Shown: one piece after another, positions 25,349-36,579 of the stretch
Position numbering within the stretch: position 1 is the stretch's first letter
Layout of the letters: every line of letters starts with the position of its first letter
NCBI GenBank assembly: GCA_039111635.1
Contig: JBCAQO010000014.1
Location: 1,798,001 to 1,862,000 of the forward strand
Length of the DNA stretch: 64,000 nt
Reading direction: 5' to 3'
Source: Heterobasidion occidentale
Lineage: Eukaryota > Basidiomycota > Agaricomycetes > Russulales > Bondarzewiaceae
Translations under genes and position numbers: made by a program
Notes under the pieces: model-generated
The model's database searches: none
What the model saw: the letters and a program-made list of their open reading frames with translations, nothing else
Told to the model about the DNA's origin: nothing

Positions 25349-28300
25349 ATGGCGCCGGAACCCTTTCGAGATCCTATATGTAAGTACTGTGCCCAACTGA
25401 GCCATGCAAAATATGAATACTCACAATATGCAGACTGGCGAGCAGGCATTGGAGTCCATCAAAATTTGTGGACTTGTTTGGCGTGCAAAGATACTCGATG
25501 GAGGACCGCTTACGACGCCCGCCGCCATGAGAAAGGTCTGGCGCACCTCGATCACGTAGCATTCCTGAACGAACGGTCCGTTGTAAACCCCCCGAATATT
25601 TCTTTGCTGGAAGAGCGACTCACCGCAGTCGCCGCTCCCCTCTCCGAGCTCTGTCAAGATCTGGCCACCTCACTGGACCCCCATACCTCAGTCGATCACC
25701 GACGGCCCTTTACACCTGCCCCTGCAATGCCGCCAACTGCTTATACTCTAGGCGCTGATCTCCTCACCCCCATCGATGAGGGCGCGATATCTTCCATGAG
25801 TCACTCACTGGCCCAATGGCTCGCGGATCCCTTACATCCGCCTTCAGCACCCCTTCCATGTGGGTCTATGCCCATCCCCGAGCAATTCATTCCCCACCGT
25901 AGGTCTCGGATTGTGTGATTTCGTAACTGAGTCTCACCCTTTTCCGCTTCAGACGGTTTGTACACGGGCGCGCCCCATCTCCGTCAGCGTCGCGACACTG
26001 GCGAGAACACCGCGTGGTATCCATGGCCGAACAAAGTCGTAAGTCACCCTTTTTGTTTTACCAAACATTCTTTGATCACTCATGAGCTGTTCAATCGACA
26101 GGTTTGCGTCCTTGATATCCTTCGCAACCTCCCTCGGTCTCTTTTTTCAGACTCGCAAATGGAGATCATAGCCTGGGGTATGTTTAACCTCGGCGTCTCT
26201 GACCTTCCGTCAACATCCGGACTCAAGGAAACCGTTAACACGCTGCAAGAACGCTATGGTATTCGCACGAATCGACACGAGGGCGCCCTGGGACATATAT
26301 ACTACACCAATAGCCTGGCTGACCAGATCTCTCAAGCATGTGCCCGATTGCTTCTCTCTTGTTCTCATGTGCTAATACCTATCTTTCCAGGAATTCAGCA
26401 ATCCTCGGGTTGGCCCGCACTTGTGTGCCTATCCAGAAGATTCCGGCGAGCTGCTCGAGGAAGCTTGGCAGGGCGACCGCTGGCGACACGACCTCGATTC
26501 AAGTTTGACGACGCCGATGATACGAATGGGTGCTCAAGACTTCTATTTGTTCGAACCCACCAAACTGGATGACGGACGCGTTATCCTTCCAACCCGCTGG
26601 TTTTTCCGCACAGAGGTGGATGGAGGTCGGACAACCAAACTGTTCTTTGCGGAAGCATGCCGACTGGAAGCAGTGATATCGGAGGGATCGCCGAGCGGAT
26701 ATGTCGCTCATGAATATGACCAGTTTATCGTTGATGCCCGGCGTCTTGTGTTTGCATTCCCGAAACTCGTAGACACGTTTCATATGGACAATCTACCTGA
26801 TCCACGTGTGATGCTGGGTCTGTCTCTATGTTACATGGAGTCCCTCTGACCAAATTGATGTTGAGTTCTGCAGGTTCGATTAAATCGTCGGGGCTGGGTG
26901 TGCAGCCATGGACCTATACCAAGGATCCGGCACAAGGAAACGACTGGCGTGTCAAGGGAAAGGGACACCGTGTGCTCGCATTGATGATGTGGCTTTATTG
27001 TGATGACACCTCGGGCAACTTATCGAAGAAATGGAACAAGCACAATTCGTTCCTGTGGACACCGGCAGGACTTCCTCGTCGTTTGGCTCAAAAACAATAC
27101 AACGTGCACTTTCTCTCTACATCTAACATAGCACCACCACTTGAAATGATGGATGGTGTGGTTACCCAGCTGGAGTAAGTTTACATGTTTCTACTCTTGT
27201 GTGTATCATCACTCAACGGTCAATTCAACTCAGGGATGCTCAACGAGAAGGAATTTGGGCATGGGATGTGGCAGCGCAAGAATATGTATTAGTTTTTCCA
27301 GTCGTCCTAGCTCTCCTCGGAGATAACCCCATGCAGAGCGAATTCGCATGCCATATCGGTCTGCGTGGCAAGTTCTTCTGTCGCGCTTGCTGGGTCAAGG
27401 GGAGGGATGCAGACGACGAATTAGCAGCGCCCGCGACGATGTCTAGCATGGCCAATGATGCCGGTGAGAATGCCCTTAACGAGATCCACCGTGATTCCCT
27501 GGGCGACTCTTCCGCGGACGGTGACTCTCAAGATGGAAATTCTACCTCTGGTCTGTCCACCGAAAGCGCAGCTAATGCAGACTCTCCGGAGCTTGCTGCA
27601 CCAGCCACAGTGCAGTCCGTGGGTTCGACTCCATCGACACTTGAGGGACAAGCAGGTGCCATCCTCGACCACCCGCCAACCAAGAAGAAAGGACGCGCTC
27701 TTGAAACATTGCAGCAACTCTGCGATCGTGCCCGACGTTTTCTCGGGGTGAGTGCCTAGTTGAATTGGTGTATAATGACAAGTCTCACCTGGGAACAGCC
27801 CATGGTCATGCGCAATAAAGATGATACCCAGCGGAAACTGAGGTCGATATTCGACACTTCGCGGCGAGTGGGCGGCATGAGTCAGGCTGCTAAGATGCAA
27901 ACGGCTTTCGGGGTGAAGGATACATACCAAGAGGTGTACACAGACAAGATTCATGCAGTCGCTCGGAAGGTCACAGGATCCATGGCCGTGAGACAGAAAG
28001 CCATAGATGACTTGGTCAAATCCTTCCCACCTGTGGTATCGAGTCCAGTCTGGCGCATCAAGGGTATGTCTCGATTTTCTTGTACGGCGTTGCGACTTCA
28101 TACCTCTTGCTCATTCACTTTGTCGAGGCCTTGATCCACACTTGGATACCCCCGTGGAGATCCTTCACGTTATTCTCCTTGGGTTTGTGAAGTATTTCTG
28201 GCGCGACGCGATCGCACGACAGAATGCGGAACAGAAAGCCCTGCTGGCGACGCGCCTGGGATCTCTGGATGTGTCCGGTTTGGGGTGCTCGAGGCTTGTC

Positions 28301-29967
28301 GGTCAAACGCTTGTCCAATATGCGGGATCCCTCACTGGACGCGATTTTCGGGTCATTGCTCAAGTTGCACCCTTTGTGCTGTACGACCTGGTCGACAGCG
28401 ATTGCTACGAAGCTTGGCTGGCCCTGTCCCACCTCATTCCCCTTGTGTGGCAGCCATCCATCAAGAACAAAACCGCCCATCTTGTAAGTCGCGGTTTCAT
28501 CCCTGACAGTATCACTCCTGTGGAGATTTGCTGAACACACATGCTCCAGGACAAACTGGAGCGCCGGATCGAGCACTTTCTGCTGTGCACCGTCAAATGG
28601 ACACCTCGTTGGTTCAACAAACCGAAGTTTCATATAGTGAGGCATCTGGTGTATCATATTCGTCGTTTTGGGCCGGCCATACTCTTCGCGACCGAATCAT
28701 TTGAGTCATTCAACGCGGTTATTCGAGCACAAAGTATTCACAGTAATCGTCATGCGCCCTCTAAGGACATTGCCGTGGGATTCGCACATGGCAATCGGGT
28801 CCGCCATATCATGAGCGGCGGGGTGTTCCAGCCGCGCCTCATCGTGCGTTCGTCCAGACAGACCACACGCGAGGGGGACTTGGAACCAGTGTGCCAGGGT
28901 CCTCTGCCCAATGCCTCTCGCGCTTGGAGGATGGCTGGTCCCGACGCACTGGCTCTCATGTGGGCCAGCGATGTTCGGTTGAACTTCGTGGCGAAACAGC
29001 TCGGGCTCCTGGACGATGCCGAGCTGGGCATTCCTGGTATGTTCTCCGCGACTATGAATGTATGTACACATCGCGTGGATCTCATGATGCCGCTAGGCGT
29101 CGTGCGGCGCGACGCCACACCCCCGCGAAGGTGGGGTGCTTTGAAAACAAGTGTGCAGGCCCCCCACAGTGTGCAAAATCCCCGACTTCATCTTTTCTTA
29201 ACATGCGCCTCCGTCAACCTTGTCGATGGTCAGCGCGCAGATGTGGGAACATGGGTTCTCAGTACTCACAAACCAGGAGGAGGGCCGGAGTCAACGCGAG
29301 TGTCGAGGATTGAGGAAATCATTCAGGTGTGCGGCACTGAGGCTCAGCTAGAGGGGCGAGTGAACGGGGCATTAGTGCAGTGGTATACGAGCGCAGGGAC
29401 ATCAGCCACGTACAAGCTGCCTATACTCAAAGCGGCAGGGTGGGAACTGCTCTTGATAGAGGTGAGAGTGTCTCTCATGATTCATACAAGGCACTCACTT
29501 CTCGATCTCAGGCTTTGTTGTGTGCTGTGAACGTGCAACATGATTGCGCGTCGCACGAATGTGATACCTCCGCCTGGATTGCTGTGCGACAAGAGAACGA
29601 GGTGACGACAAATTATCGACCAGCCGTTCGTCACCGGGGGCCGGGAGACTACGTGCTGAACCTTGGTCAGATGCGAGACTCAGCATTGTTGACGAGCTTT
29701 CGCACGCCAGCGGTAACGCTGGACCAGGAAATGTCAGTCCTCCATGGGGCCACTCGCGAGATTGACATTCGGCGGCAAAGGGCCAGTGCTGCCTCCAAGA
29801 ATATGAGCACATCAGTGTTTCGGGAACGAGGACGGACCACACCTCGGCCAGGTGCGCGACGTGGGGGCGCGCCCGCGACTGCTGGTACCACAGCGGGACC
29901 ATCTCGCGCGCGAGGGAGTACTGGTAGGCTCGGACGCATGTCACACATCGCCGACGCTGAAGTTTGA
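25349..29967 (+). CDS. Large transposase-like protein of the DNA transposon
   Basis: Eleven exons by splice signals, about 1,350 residues, no frame break. The N-terminus (MAPEPFRDPIY|WRAGIGVHQ) has a zinc-finger-like CLACKDTRWRTAYDARRHEKGLAHLDH. Conserved blocks follow: VFAFPKLVDTFHMDNLPDP, MMWLYCDDTSGNLSKKWNKH (~450), VVLALLGDNPMQSEFACHIG (~540) with a CRACW knuckle, an acidic Ser-rich linker, PVEILHVILLGFVKYFW (~780) and FATESFESFNAVIRAQSIHS (~940). The C-terminus has QHDCASHEC and an Arg/Gly/Pro-rich tail. I recall this protein as abundant and repeated in mushroom genomes. Its place between inverted repeats and the D..D..E-like residues (CDDTSGN, GDNPMQSE, FESFN) point to a DDE transposase; the catalytic residues are an inference. 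Confidence 0.8.
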
Positions 29968-30443
29968 GTGGAAGCGAGGGGACAATATATCGGATTTGTA
30001 TTGTAGAATGAAGCATGGTCGACGGTTCAACGCAGAGCACGAGTGATGAAGCCATAGACGACGAGCTGATGCTGCGAGCGATGCGAGGCCAGCATTACGC
30101 CATGTGCCTGGCGTGAGATTTGCTCCCGTTTCGACGGATTTGCTTCCGTTTAGTTGAAATGGCACTCGTCCCCACTTCGTTTTGGACACGCTTTGCCGAC
30201 CCCCTATTCGTCCAGGTGCCAATGGTCAACTTGTGAGCTCATACCTGATGGATGCAATACAATGAATTCACATGCAGGTTCATGTGGATGCCCCAACATA
30301 GCTTCTTCGAGAGATCTGTGACAGTCGCACCCACGAGACTGCTGGGCCAATTCTTCCAAACTCACGATGTTCACAATCTATTCTAATGGGCCGCTGCGAC
30401 CCTTAAGACACCGTCATCTTTTCTCCATGCCTATCCCACAAGA
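29968..30443. other. Spacer inside the transposon between convergent genes
   Basis: Lies between the stop codons of the transposase (+) and the first accessory gene (-). A short near-duplicate (TTTGCTCCCGTTTCGAC / TTTGCTTCCGTTTAGTT, about 30120-30150) is visible. No coding support. Confidence 0.4.
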
Positions 30444-31429
30444 TCAAGGCTCCTCCTCGGAATCGCTGACATAGACCAACCCATCAATCACCAGAGGGCC
30501 CCTAAGACGAGGATAGATAGGCGACGGCTCCCTGGGTGGACCCAGCTGAGACTCTGTGTCGTACCACGGCCGCGCTGACGACTGAGTGCCGCTGTCACCC
30601 TCAAATCTGTCCGGGGGATGCATGGCACGCGTACTGGGCCCATCATGGATACCCTCATCCTCCGTCACATTCCATGCATGCCCATGGCGAGCCAAAAAAT
30701 CCAGGACCGATGCTTGAATGGATGGCATCGAGGGGTGCGTGCAAGAGGGGCCGCATGCCCGCCCATTGTGCGCTCTTTGCCACGCGAGCCGAAACTCGCT
30801 CTCTGTGATGGACGGCTCCTCATGGTCCAGGTGAGAGTCCTCAGACTTTGCAATGTCCCCGCTCGACTTATTGCATCTGTTCTCCCAATCCCAGTCTGGA
30901 TTGACCTGCATCTCTCCTGACCCTCCCGCAAACCTGACCTGTCCCACGCGATCCACCAGCGCCAGTTGCGGCATCAACGCCTGTGTTTGGGGGGCTGTCC
31001 AGACGCTCGTTGCTACCTCCTCAGGCAAGGATGGAGGCCTCGGCACCAATGATTCGGCATAGAGTTTGTCGTCCGGGCAAGGATCCTCAGTACTAGCCAT
31101 CGGCGTCAGCGGTGCCGGGGTTGTCTGTACTCCAATGGTGCGAGTCGCACGATCGCGTGCAGCTGCAATGGGCGGATCCCCCAAAAGAGTGTCTTGTGTC
31201 CCTATGGTCCTTGACAATCCATTTTGGCCCTCATTGAGTCTCTCGAATCTCAACGAGAGATTGATGTTGATGTTCTGTGACCAAACACGGCAGATGAGGC
31301 ACGATCAACCATCAGACATAGTCATTCCATACGCACCACAGTCACTGTTCCATCACCTCTATCAGTTGCTGTTATCTGAAGCCCATCCCCAACAGTGCGC
31401 GTATCTCCAGTCTGACCAAGTCGATCCAT
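30444..31429 (-). CDS. Transposon accessory gene 1: acidic, Pro-rich protein
   Basis: Two exons: MDRLGQTGDTRTVGDG from ATG 31429, intron GTGCGT..CACAG, then NININLSLRFERLNEGQNG in the long exon ending DGLVYVSDSEEEP at 30444. About 300 residues. The short segment after the intron has a heptad-like look; the rest is disordered, rich in Pro, Ser, Asp and Glu, with a CGPSCTHP knuckle and a C-terminal acidic SDSEEEP. No known domain. It lies wholly inside the element, antisense to the transposase, so it is probably an element-encoded accessory factor. An additional upstream exon in 31430-31570 cannot be excluded. Confidence 0.6.
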
Positions 31430-31720
31430 AGCGCAGAGGAAATGTGATTAAATCACTGAGCACCGCCCGCCTTCGGTGAGATACGAGGCTGACTCAAATG
31501 TGTTAAAATACTCACGAGGACACGACAGGCAGCCCTCGATGCCGCCAGAAGATTTCCACTGATGCACAGAGAGTGAGTGACGCGACAGAGAATTTCGATG
31601 GTTTTATGAGTGAATTTGGTCACTCAGTCACGCGTGTGATCCTCGCACCTTCCTGTTTTTTCGTCGTCCAACCCAGCAACCAGCATTCTTGGAGACCCAC
31701 CACCAACCACATCCTGCATT

Positions 31721-33368
31721 TATGGATATGGAATATGAAGACCATGGCTCAATGCCTTTTCAACCTCCTGTGACGGGCATACAAGGACATCGCTACGACG
31801 CACTGGGAAGGTCTTCAGTAAGGTCATATACACCAACCGCTGCACAGCCCCATTCTACGCACCTCGGAGGACAGGCGACTACAGAGACTGCGCCATACGA
31901 CATGTCCTACAGGCACTCAATGACACGCTCGCCTAGCCCCTTCGCACAGCCTCCCTCTGCCCATGTGGAAACCACCCCCATACAGCACACTGCGGGACAG
32001 CGCCAGGAAGCCCTAAAGACGTGGTCAGACAGAGTCGCCATCCAGAAGAATCTGACAATGCCCCAGATAGAAGAGCTTCGGGCTATTATCGACATAAGCC
32101 GCTGATATCTCCAGTGGAAGCGACACAGCCTAACCGCAATGAACACAGCTTGGATGCAACTTGGATCCTGGCGATCTGCGCATTCGAGTGTGGCAGATGG
32201 CGCAGAATTACCAGCTCTCGAACCGCATGGAAAGGATGGAAGAAGAAATCACACGTATTGCGACGACCGTCACCGAGCTCAAAGTGCAGAAGGACAACCT
32301 TTTCCAGCTCAGCACAGAGCAAAAGGTCTGCTTCTCGTGCCCAACTCATTCGATACTTACGCACATACACTCAACAGGCATTGGTAGGCAACTTGGCAAA
32401 GGACATGACATTCAACCCCAAACGGACAACATGGATGCAAATCCCCATGGAGCTTCATGTGAGTTTCAGACTGTTTGTGAAGACTTGTGACTGACGGAGG
32501 CATGAATCAGCAAACGGTGATGGCCCATGAGCTTTTCAGCGAGGTCGCCGGCAACGACTTCTGTGAGAAGATACTTCTCAATGAGTGTAAAGAGAAGGCC
32601 CGTAACGCTCGCACACAAGTGCGCTTGGCGGTGAGTGATTTTGTTGAGGTATATGATGCACACCTGATCTAAGAAGGTTGTTTAGGTCCTTGACAGTCTG
32701 GCGGGCAAGAACACGACAAATTTAGAACGGGCGACATATCGCATGGCCGAGAAATTTCGCCGGGGAGGGCCTGGCAGTATGCTGCCTATTGACTATCAGC
32801 TCCATGTGGCTGTACTCGTGAGTTCTCCTCCCTCTCGTAGCGTAACAGACTAAAACATGCAACAACAGCGCCGGTATTCTATCGAGAACGAGAAGGAATA
32901 CCTTGAGGGTCTCCAGGCATCCTTTTTGGCAGGAGAGGATGAAGGCGATGAAAGCGCGACACTTCAACTGACGAGGAAGAGAAAGGGGACCGGAAAAGTA
33001 CCCAAAGGCCATGATTTTTGGGCCAAACTAGAAGTGTGGTTTGCCGCCAAGGTGCAGGCATGGGGCAGTAACAAAATTTCCCCCGCTTGGGAGCAGTGAG
33101 TATCATCTCGTCTTCGTTGTGGGCTTGGACACATTAACAGACTCGTGAACATGGCAGATACATCATCGAGACAGTCCGTCTTGACCTTAAAAGGTTCCGA
33201 GAGGGACCGGGGACGCTCATGGAGCGTCTCCCTGAATGTATGACCCTATCTCGTTCCGGGGACGAAGCTGCACCCAGGACTGCAAACTTCAGCAGCACTG
33301 GTGCGGGAAGTATCGTGCCACCCACAGGAAACGCACCTCACTCGAACATCTTGGGCATGATCATATGA
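31721..33368 (+). CDS. Transposon accessory gene 2: coiled-coil protein
   Basis: About six exons, roughly 430 residues. The N-terminus MDMEYEDHGSMPFQPP is low-complexity and Pro/Ser/His-rich, ending TMPQIEELRAIID. After an intron comes a coiled coil (NRMERMEEEITRIATTVTEL), then NPKRTTWMQIPMELH, HELFSEVAGNDFCEKILL, RVQ-type basic segments and RRYSIENEKEYLEGLQASF, KGTGKVPKGHDFWAKLEVWF, IIETVRLDLKRFREG, stop at 33366-33368. Introns 3-6 have GTNNGT donors; the intron at 32094-32148 has an ATAAGC donor where GTAAGC is expected, with a good CTAAC branch site and CACAG acceptor. The coiled coil and basic regions suit a DNA-binding partner of the transposase; this is inference. Confidence 0.62.
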
Positions 33369-34306
33369 TTATTCACGATAGAGAGAAATCATGTAAACAG
33401 TGGTGTTATCGTTGAGCAAAAATTGCCTGCCTCATTTCTGGTGTGTGTGACAAATGGTGACAGTGCCATCGATGTGACGTGAGGGTCACGCCGCTCCATC
33501 TTCTTGTCGCTGCCACATCATCGACAGCCACGTCCTCCTCCCTTGTGCATTTGAGGCTTCATCTTTCGGCCCACGGACTCTTAATACAAGACACTAAACA
33601 CTGTTGAGCTCAGACGAACAATGTGCTTTCTGGGAATCTTCTGGCTGTGATGCAGTATCTGGCTATGACCTTGGACACTGGGCTATCGGCAACTGACTCG
33701 CACCTGGCTTATACTAGTCCTTTGTCTGATCTAGGATGCATGGATGAGGTCATCTGGGTGCTGAGATGGCTGACAGCTGGGTATCTCTGGGACAATCTTG
33801 CTGACATGGGACTTTTTTTTGGTGCAGATGTGCCTATCATCCCTGCGGTGGGCTCTCGATAGATCTCTCATGCCTGTGCGCTGCTACGTATCTGGCGCTC
33901 TGTTCTATCCATCGTAAGTCTTTTGATTCCTGTACTTATTTGTCTCTCTAATGCGAGTATCACAGTCAGCTGTCGTCATCGATCCATGGTGCTTTCACTT
34001 GACCGCCAAAAGTGGTACGTTGTGTGCAGGAACTCTCCTGGGTAATGTACCGGATATGTTGGATGTGATGAGCTGTGTAGGGCTCAGGTATGGTCAGTGC
34101 TGGGTGTCCCGCAAAGGCTTTACAGGTACTTGGTGAGCTATCGCTATCCACATATTCCGATGCCATTTTGTTGTATGGATGTGGTACAATAAATATTTGA
34201 TGGCAATATATATTTTATATCTTTTATCATGATATCACAGTGCGATAAATGGCCAGATAAGTCCTAAACGGGACGTATCTGTCGATAGGCAGTGGTGGGG
34301 TGCATA
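33369..34306. other. Non-coding right arm of the transposon
   Basis: A plus frame at 33623-33862 has no family features. The stretch is otherwise AT-richer, with a run of ATATATTTTATAT-like sequence near 34200. No gene supported. Confidence 0.4.
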
Positions 34307-34453
34307 TGATGCTGAAATGATGATGCTGAAGTGATGCTGAAGTGAATTCAGCGTCACCCTCAATTAAGACATGGTGAGTGTGATCTCAGCACCACATTTT
34401 TGGTGTGATAACCGGTTCACCTGGACTCCATCCGGTCGATCTCAATCTCAGCA
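34307..34453. repeat. Right subterminal motif array
   Basis: Three copies of TGATGCTGAA at 34307, 34321 and 34332, then ATCTCAGCA at 34383 and 34445. All share the TGCTGA core with the left array. Confidence 0.7.
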
Positions 34454-34464
34454 TCATGCTGATT

Positions 34465-34481
34465 AAGGTGCTGGCGGTGTA
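34465..34481 (-). repeat. Right terminal inverted repeat
   Basis: AAGGTGCTGGCGGTGTA, the inverted partner of 25081-25097 with two mismatches. Directly downstream begins the promoter region of the complex I gene. Confidence 0.75.
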
Positions 34482-34598
34482 TGTGGAAACGAAACTCGGC
34501 GATTGGCTGCGGGTGTACCGGAAATTGCCGGGATGATTAGCGAACGGTGTGCCCGACGTCGACGCTCGCCTCCAACCTCTTCCTCGTCGTTCGAAACG

Positions 34599-36579
34599 AT
34601 GCTAAAAGCTTCAAGGGCGGCCCGTGCGCGACATTTTCATATTGCTCTCGTCTCTTGACGCTGACTTTCTGCAACAGGCGCTTCGCGCCAACTCCCTCTG
34701 GCCGCTCGTCGGTCGTTTGCTACCGTTCAGGATCCACCTGTGCGACGGTATGGCGGCTTGAAGGACCAAGATCGCATTTTCACCAATGTATATTGTCGGC
34801 ATGACCACGGTATTAAGGGCGCCATGGTATGTCTTCACCTTGCTCAAATTGTTGACCTTTGATACGATGCCATGTTTCTGTCATGCAGTCCCGTGGTGAT
34901 TGGCATCGCACGAAGGATATCCTCAACAAGGGCGACTCATGGATCATTCAAACCATTAAAGACTCTGGGTTGAGAGGTCGCGGTGGGGCTGGGTTCCCAA
35001 GTGGTCTCAAGTGGAGTTTCATGAACAAGCCGGGCTGGGAGAATGACAAGCGGTGAGCGTCGCAATTCTTCCCATAGTCTCCAAACCCCACTTCGAACGA
35101 TGATCGCCAAGCCGGAGGAAGTGATACGTCGATGTCATCAGTGTTTGTGAAAACATTTTATGAAGGCGGCCATGCATCAGCTGGCAGCATGATTATCTTC
35201 CGAGACAGGGGCATTCAACCAATATCCCTCTTCCTTGTTTTGATTCCCACTCACGCGCATTCACTCCAGACCTCGCTATCTCGTTGTCAACGCCGACGAA
35301 GGCGAACCTGGAACCTGCAAAGACCGCGAGATTCTCCGGGGCGACCCTCACAAACTCATCGAGGGCTGCCTCATCGCCGGTCGCGGCATGAACGCGACGG
35401 CGGCCTACATCTACATTCGTGGCGAGTTTTACCAGGAAGCCGCGCATGTCCAGCAGGCGATCAATGAGGCGTACAAGTCGGGCTTCCTTGGCAAGGACGC
35501 GTGTGGGAGCGGATACGGCTTTGATGTGTACCTCCATCGCGGCGCGGGCGCGTACATCTGTGGAGAGGAGACGGCGTTGATTGAGAGTATTGAGGGAAAG
35601 CAGGGAAAGCCTCGTTTGAAGCCGCCGTTCCCGGCTGATGTCGGTCTATTCGGTTGTCCGACGACTGTCGCAAATGTGGAGACGGTCGCTGTCGCGCCGA
35701 CAATCTGCAGGAGGGGTGGGAGCTGGTTCGCGTCCTTTGGACGGGAGCGGAACCAGGGCACCAAGCTGTTCTGTATCAGCGGCCACGTGAATAACCCATG
35801 CGTCGTCGAGGAGGAGATGAGCATTCCGCTGAAGGAGCTCATCGAGAAGCACTGCGGCGGCATTCGCGGTGGGTGGAACAACTTGCTTGGGATTATTCCC
35901 GGCGGTAGTTCCGTTCCTGTCTTGCCCATCGGCAAGTGCGAGGAAGTCCTGTTAGTGTCTGCATCCTGTCCTTTCTGCTTCATTCTTACCAAAGTATCAC
36001 AGCATGGATTATGACTCTCTCAAGGATGCCCAATCCGGCCTGGGCACGGGCGCCGTCATCGTCATGGACAAATCCACAGACATCGTTGCTGCCATTGCTC
36101 GCTTCTCGCAGGTGCGTGTTCTCGGTTATCATCTCGCCCGCTCATCCTGACATCTGCTTGCAGTTCTACAAACACGAGTCGTGTGGCCAGTGCACGCCAT
36201 GCCGAGAAGGCACCACATGGATGATGAACATGATGGACCGTTTCGTCGAGGGCCGTGGACACCAGCGCGAGATCGACATGCTTTTGGAGCTCACGTGCGT
36301 CCCTGCCTCCTTTTCTCTCTCTTCCGACACCAATCACAATCTCCGTATACAGCAAACAAGTCGAAGGCCGCACGATCTGTGCATTGGGACGCTGCCGCGT
36401 GGCCCATCCAGGGCTTAATGCGGCACTTCCGTCCGGAGGTTGAGAAGCGGATTGATGATTTCCGTGCGCGCGAGGGAGCTGTTATGTTCGGTGGCAAGAT
36501 GGTCAAAGATATCGACCCTTCGCTGGCTCTCCCAGACAACCTAGGTGCCTACCTTCCCGAGGTCGGTGCGCCGCAGTAG
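34599..36579 (+). CDS. NDUFV1: Mitochondrial complex I 51-kDa flavoprotein subunit (NADH dehydrogenase, FMN-binding)
   Basis: Carries FMN and the N3 iron-sulfur cluster and accepts electrons from NADH at the inner membrane. MLKASRAAR splices (GTGCGC..CAACAG) to give an Arg/Ser-rich presequence ending [11 protein letters not shown]. Then come [30 protein letters not shown] (NADH/FMN), [16 protein letters not shown] after a 218-nt intron, [16 protein letters not shown] with [16 protein letters not shown], the N3 ligands [12 protein letters not shown], and TICALG, which gives the fourth Cys. At 36384-36390 the frame breaks: ALG and the next conserved block [14 protein letters not shown] are offset (two bases missing or one extra). 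About 490 residues, ending LPEVGAPQ. The gene is expected to be essential, so the break is probably an error. The transposon ends 117 bp upstream. Confidence 0.93.

Larger units (their letters stand above)
25081..34481 (+). mobile_element. Complete 9.4-kb TIR DNA transposon with transposase-like gene and two accessory genes
   Basis: Bounded by 17-bp inverted repeats (25081-25097 and 34465-34481; 15 of 17 matching) just inside which lie clusters of the 9-mer ATCTCAGCA/TGCTGAGAT. Similarity stops at the outer ends of the repeats. The outermost bases are TA on both sides, so a TA target duplication with CACC...GGTG termini is possible but cannot be separated from the repeat itself. Cargo: a ~1,350-codon transposase-like gene (+), a 300-codon acidic/Pro-rich gene (-) and a ~430-codon coiled-coil gene (+). 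The layout resembles large EnSpm/CACTA-like elements with subterminal protein-binding motifs; assignment to a named superfamily is not claimed. Confidence 0.78.

Noticed and set aside
31573..31773. Possible upstream plus-strand exon for accessory gene 2
   Set aside because: The frame differs from that of the main gene and no donor/acceptor pair joins them; ATG 31721 is a sufficient start.
33623..33862. 79-codon frame in the right arm of the transposon
   Set aside because: No continuation by splicing, no family resemblance; kept as non-coding arm.
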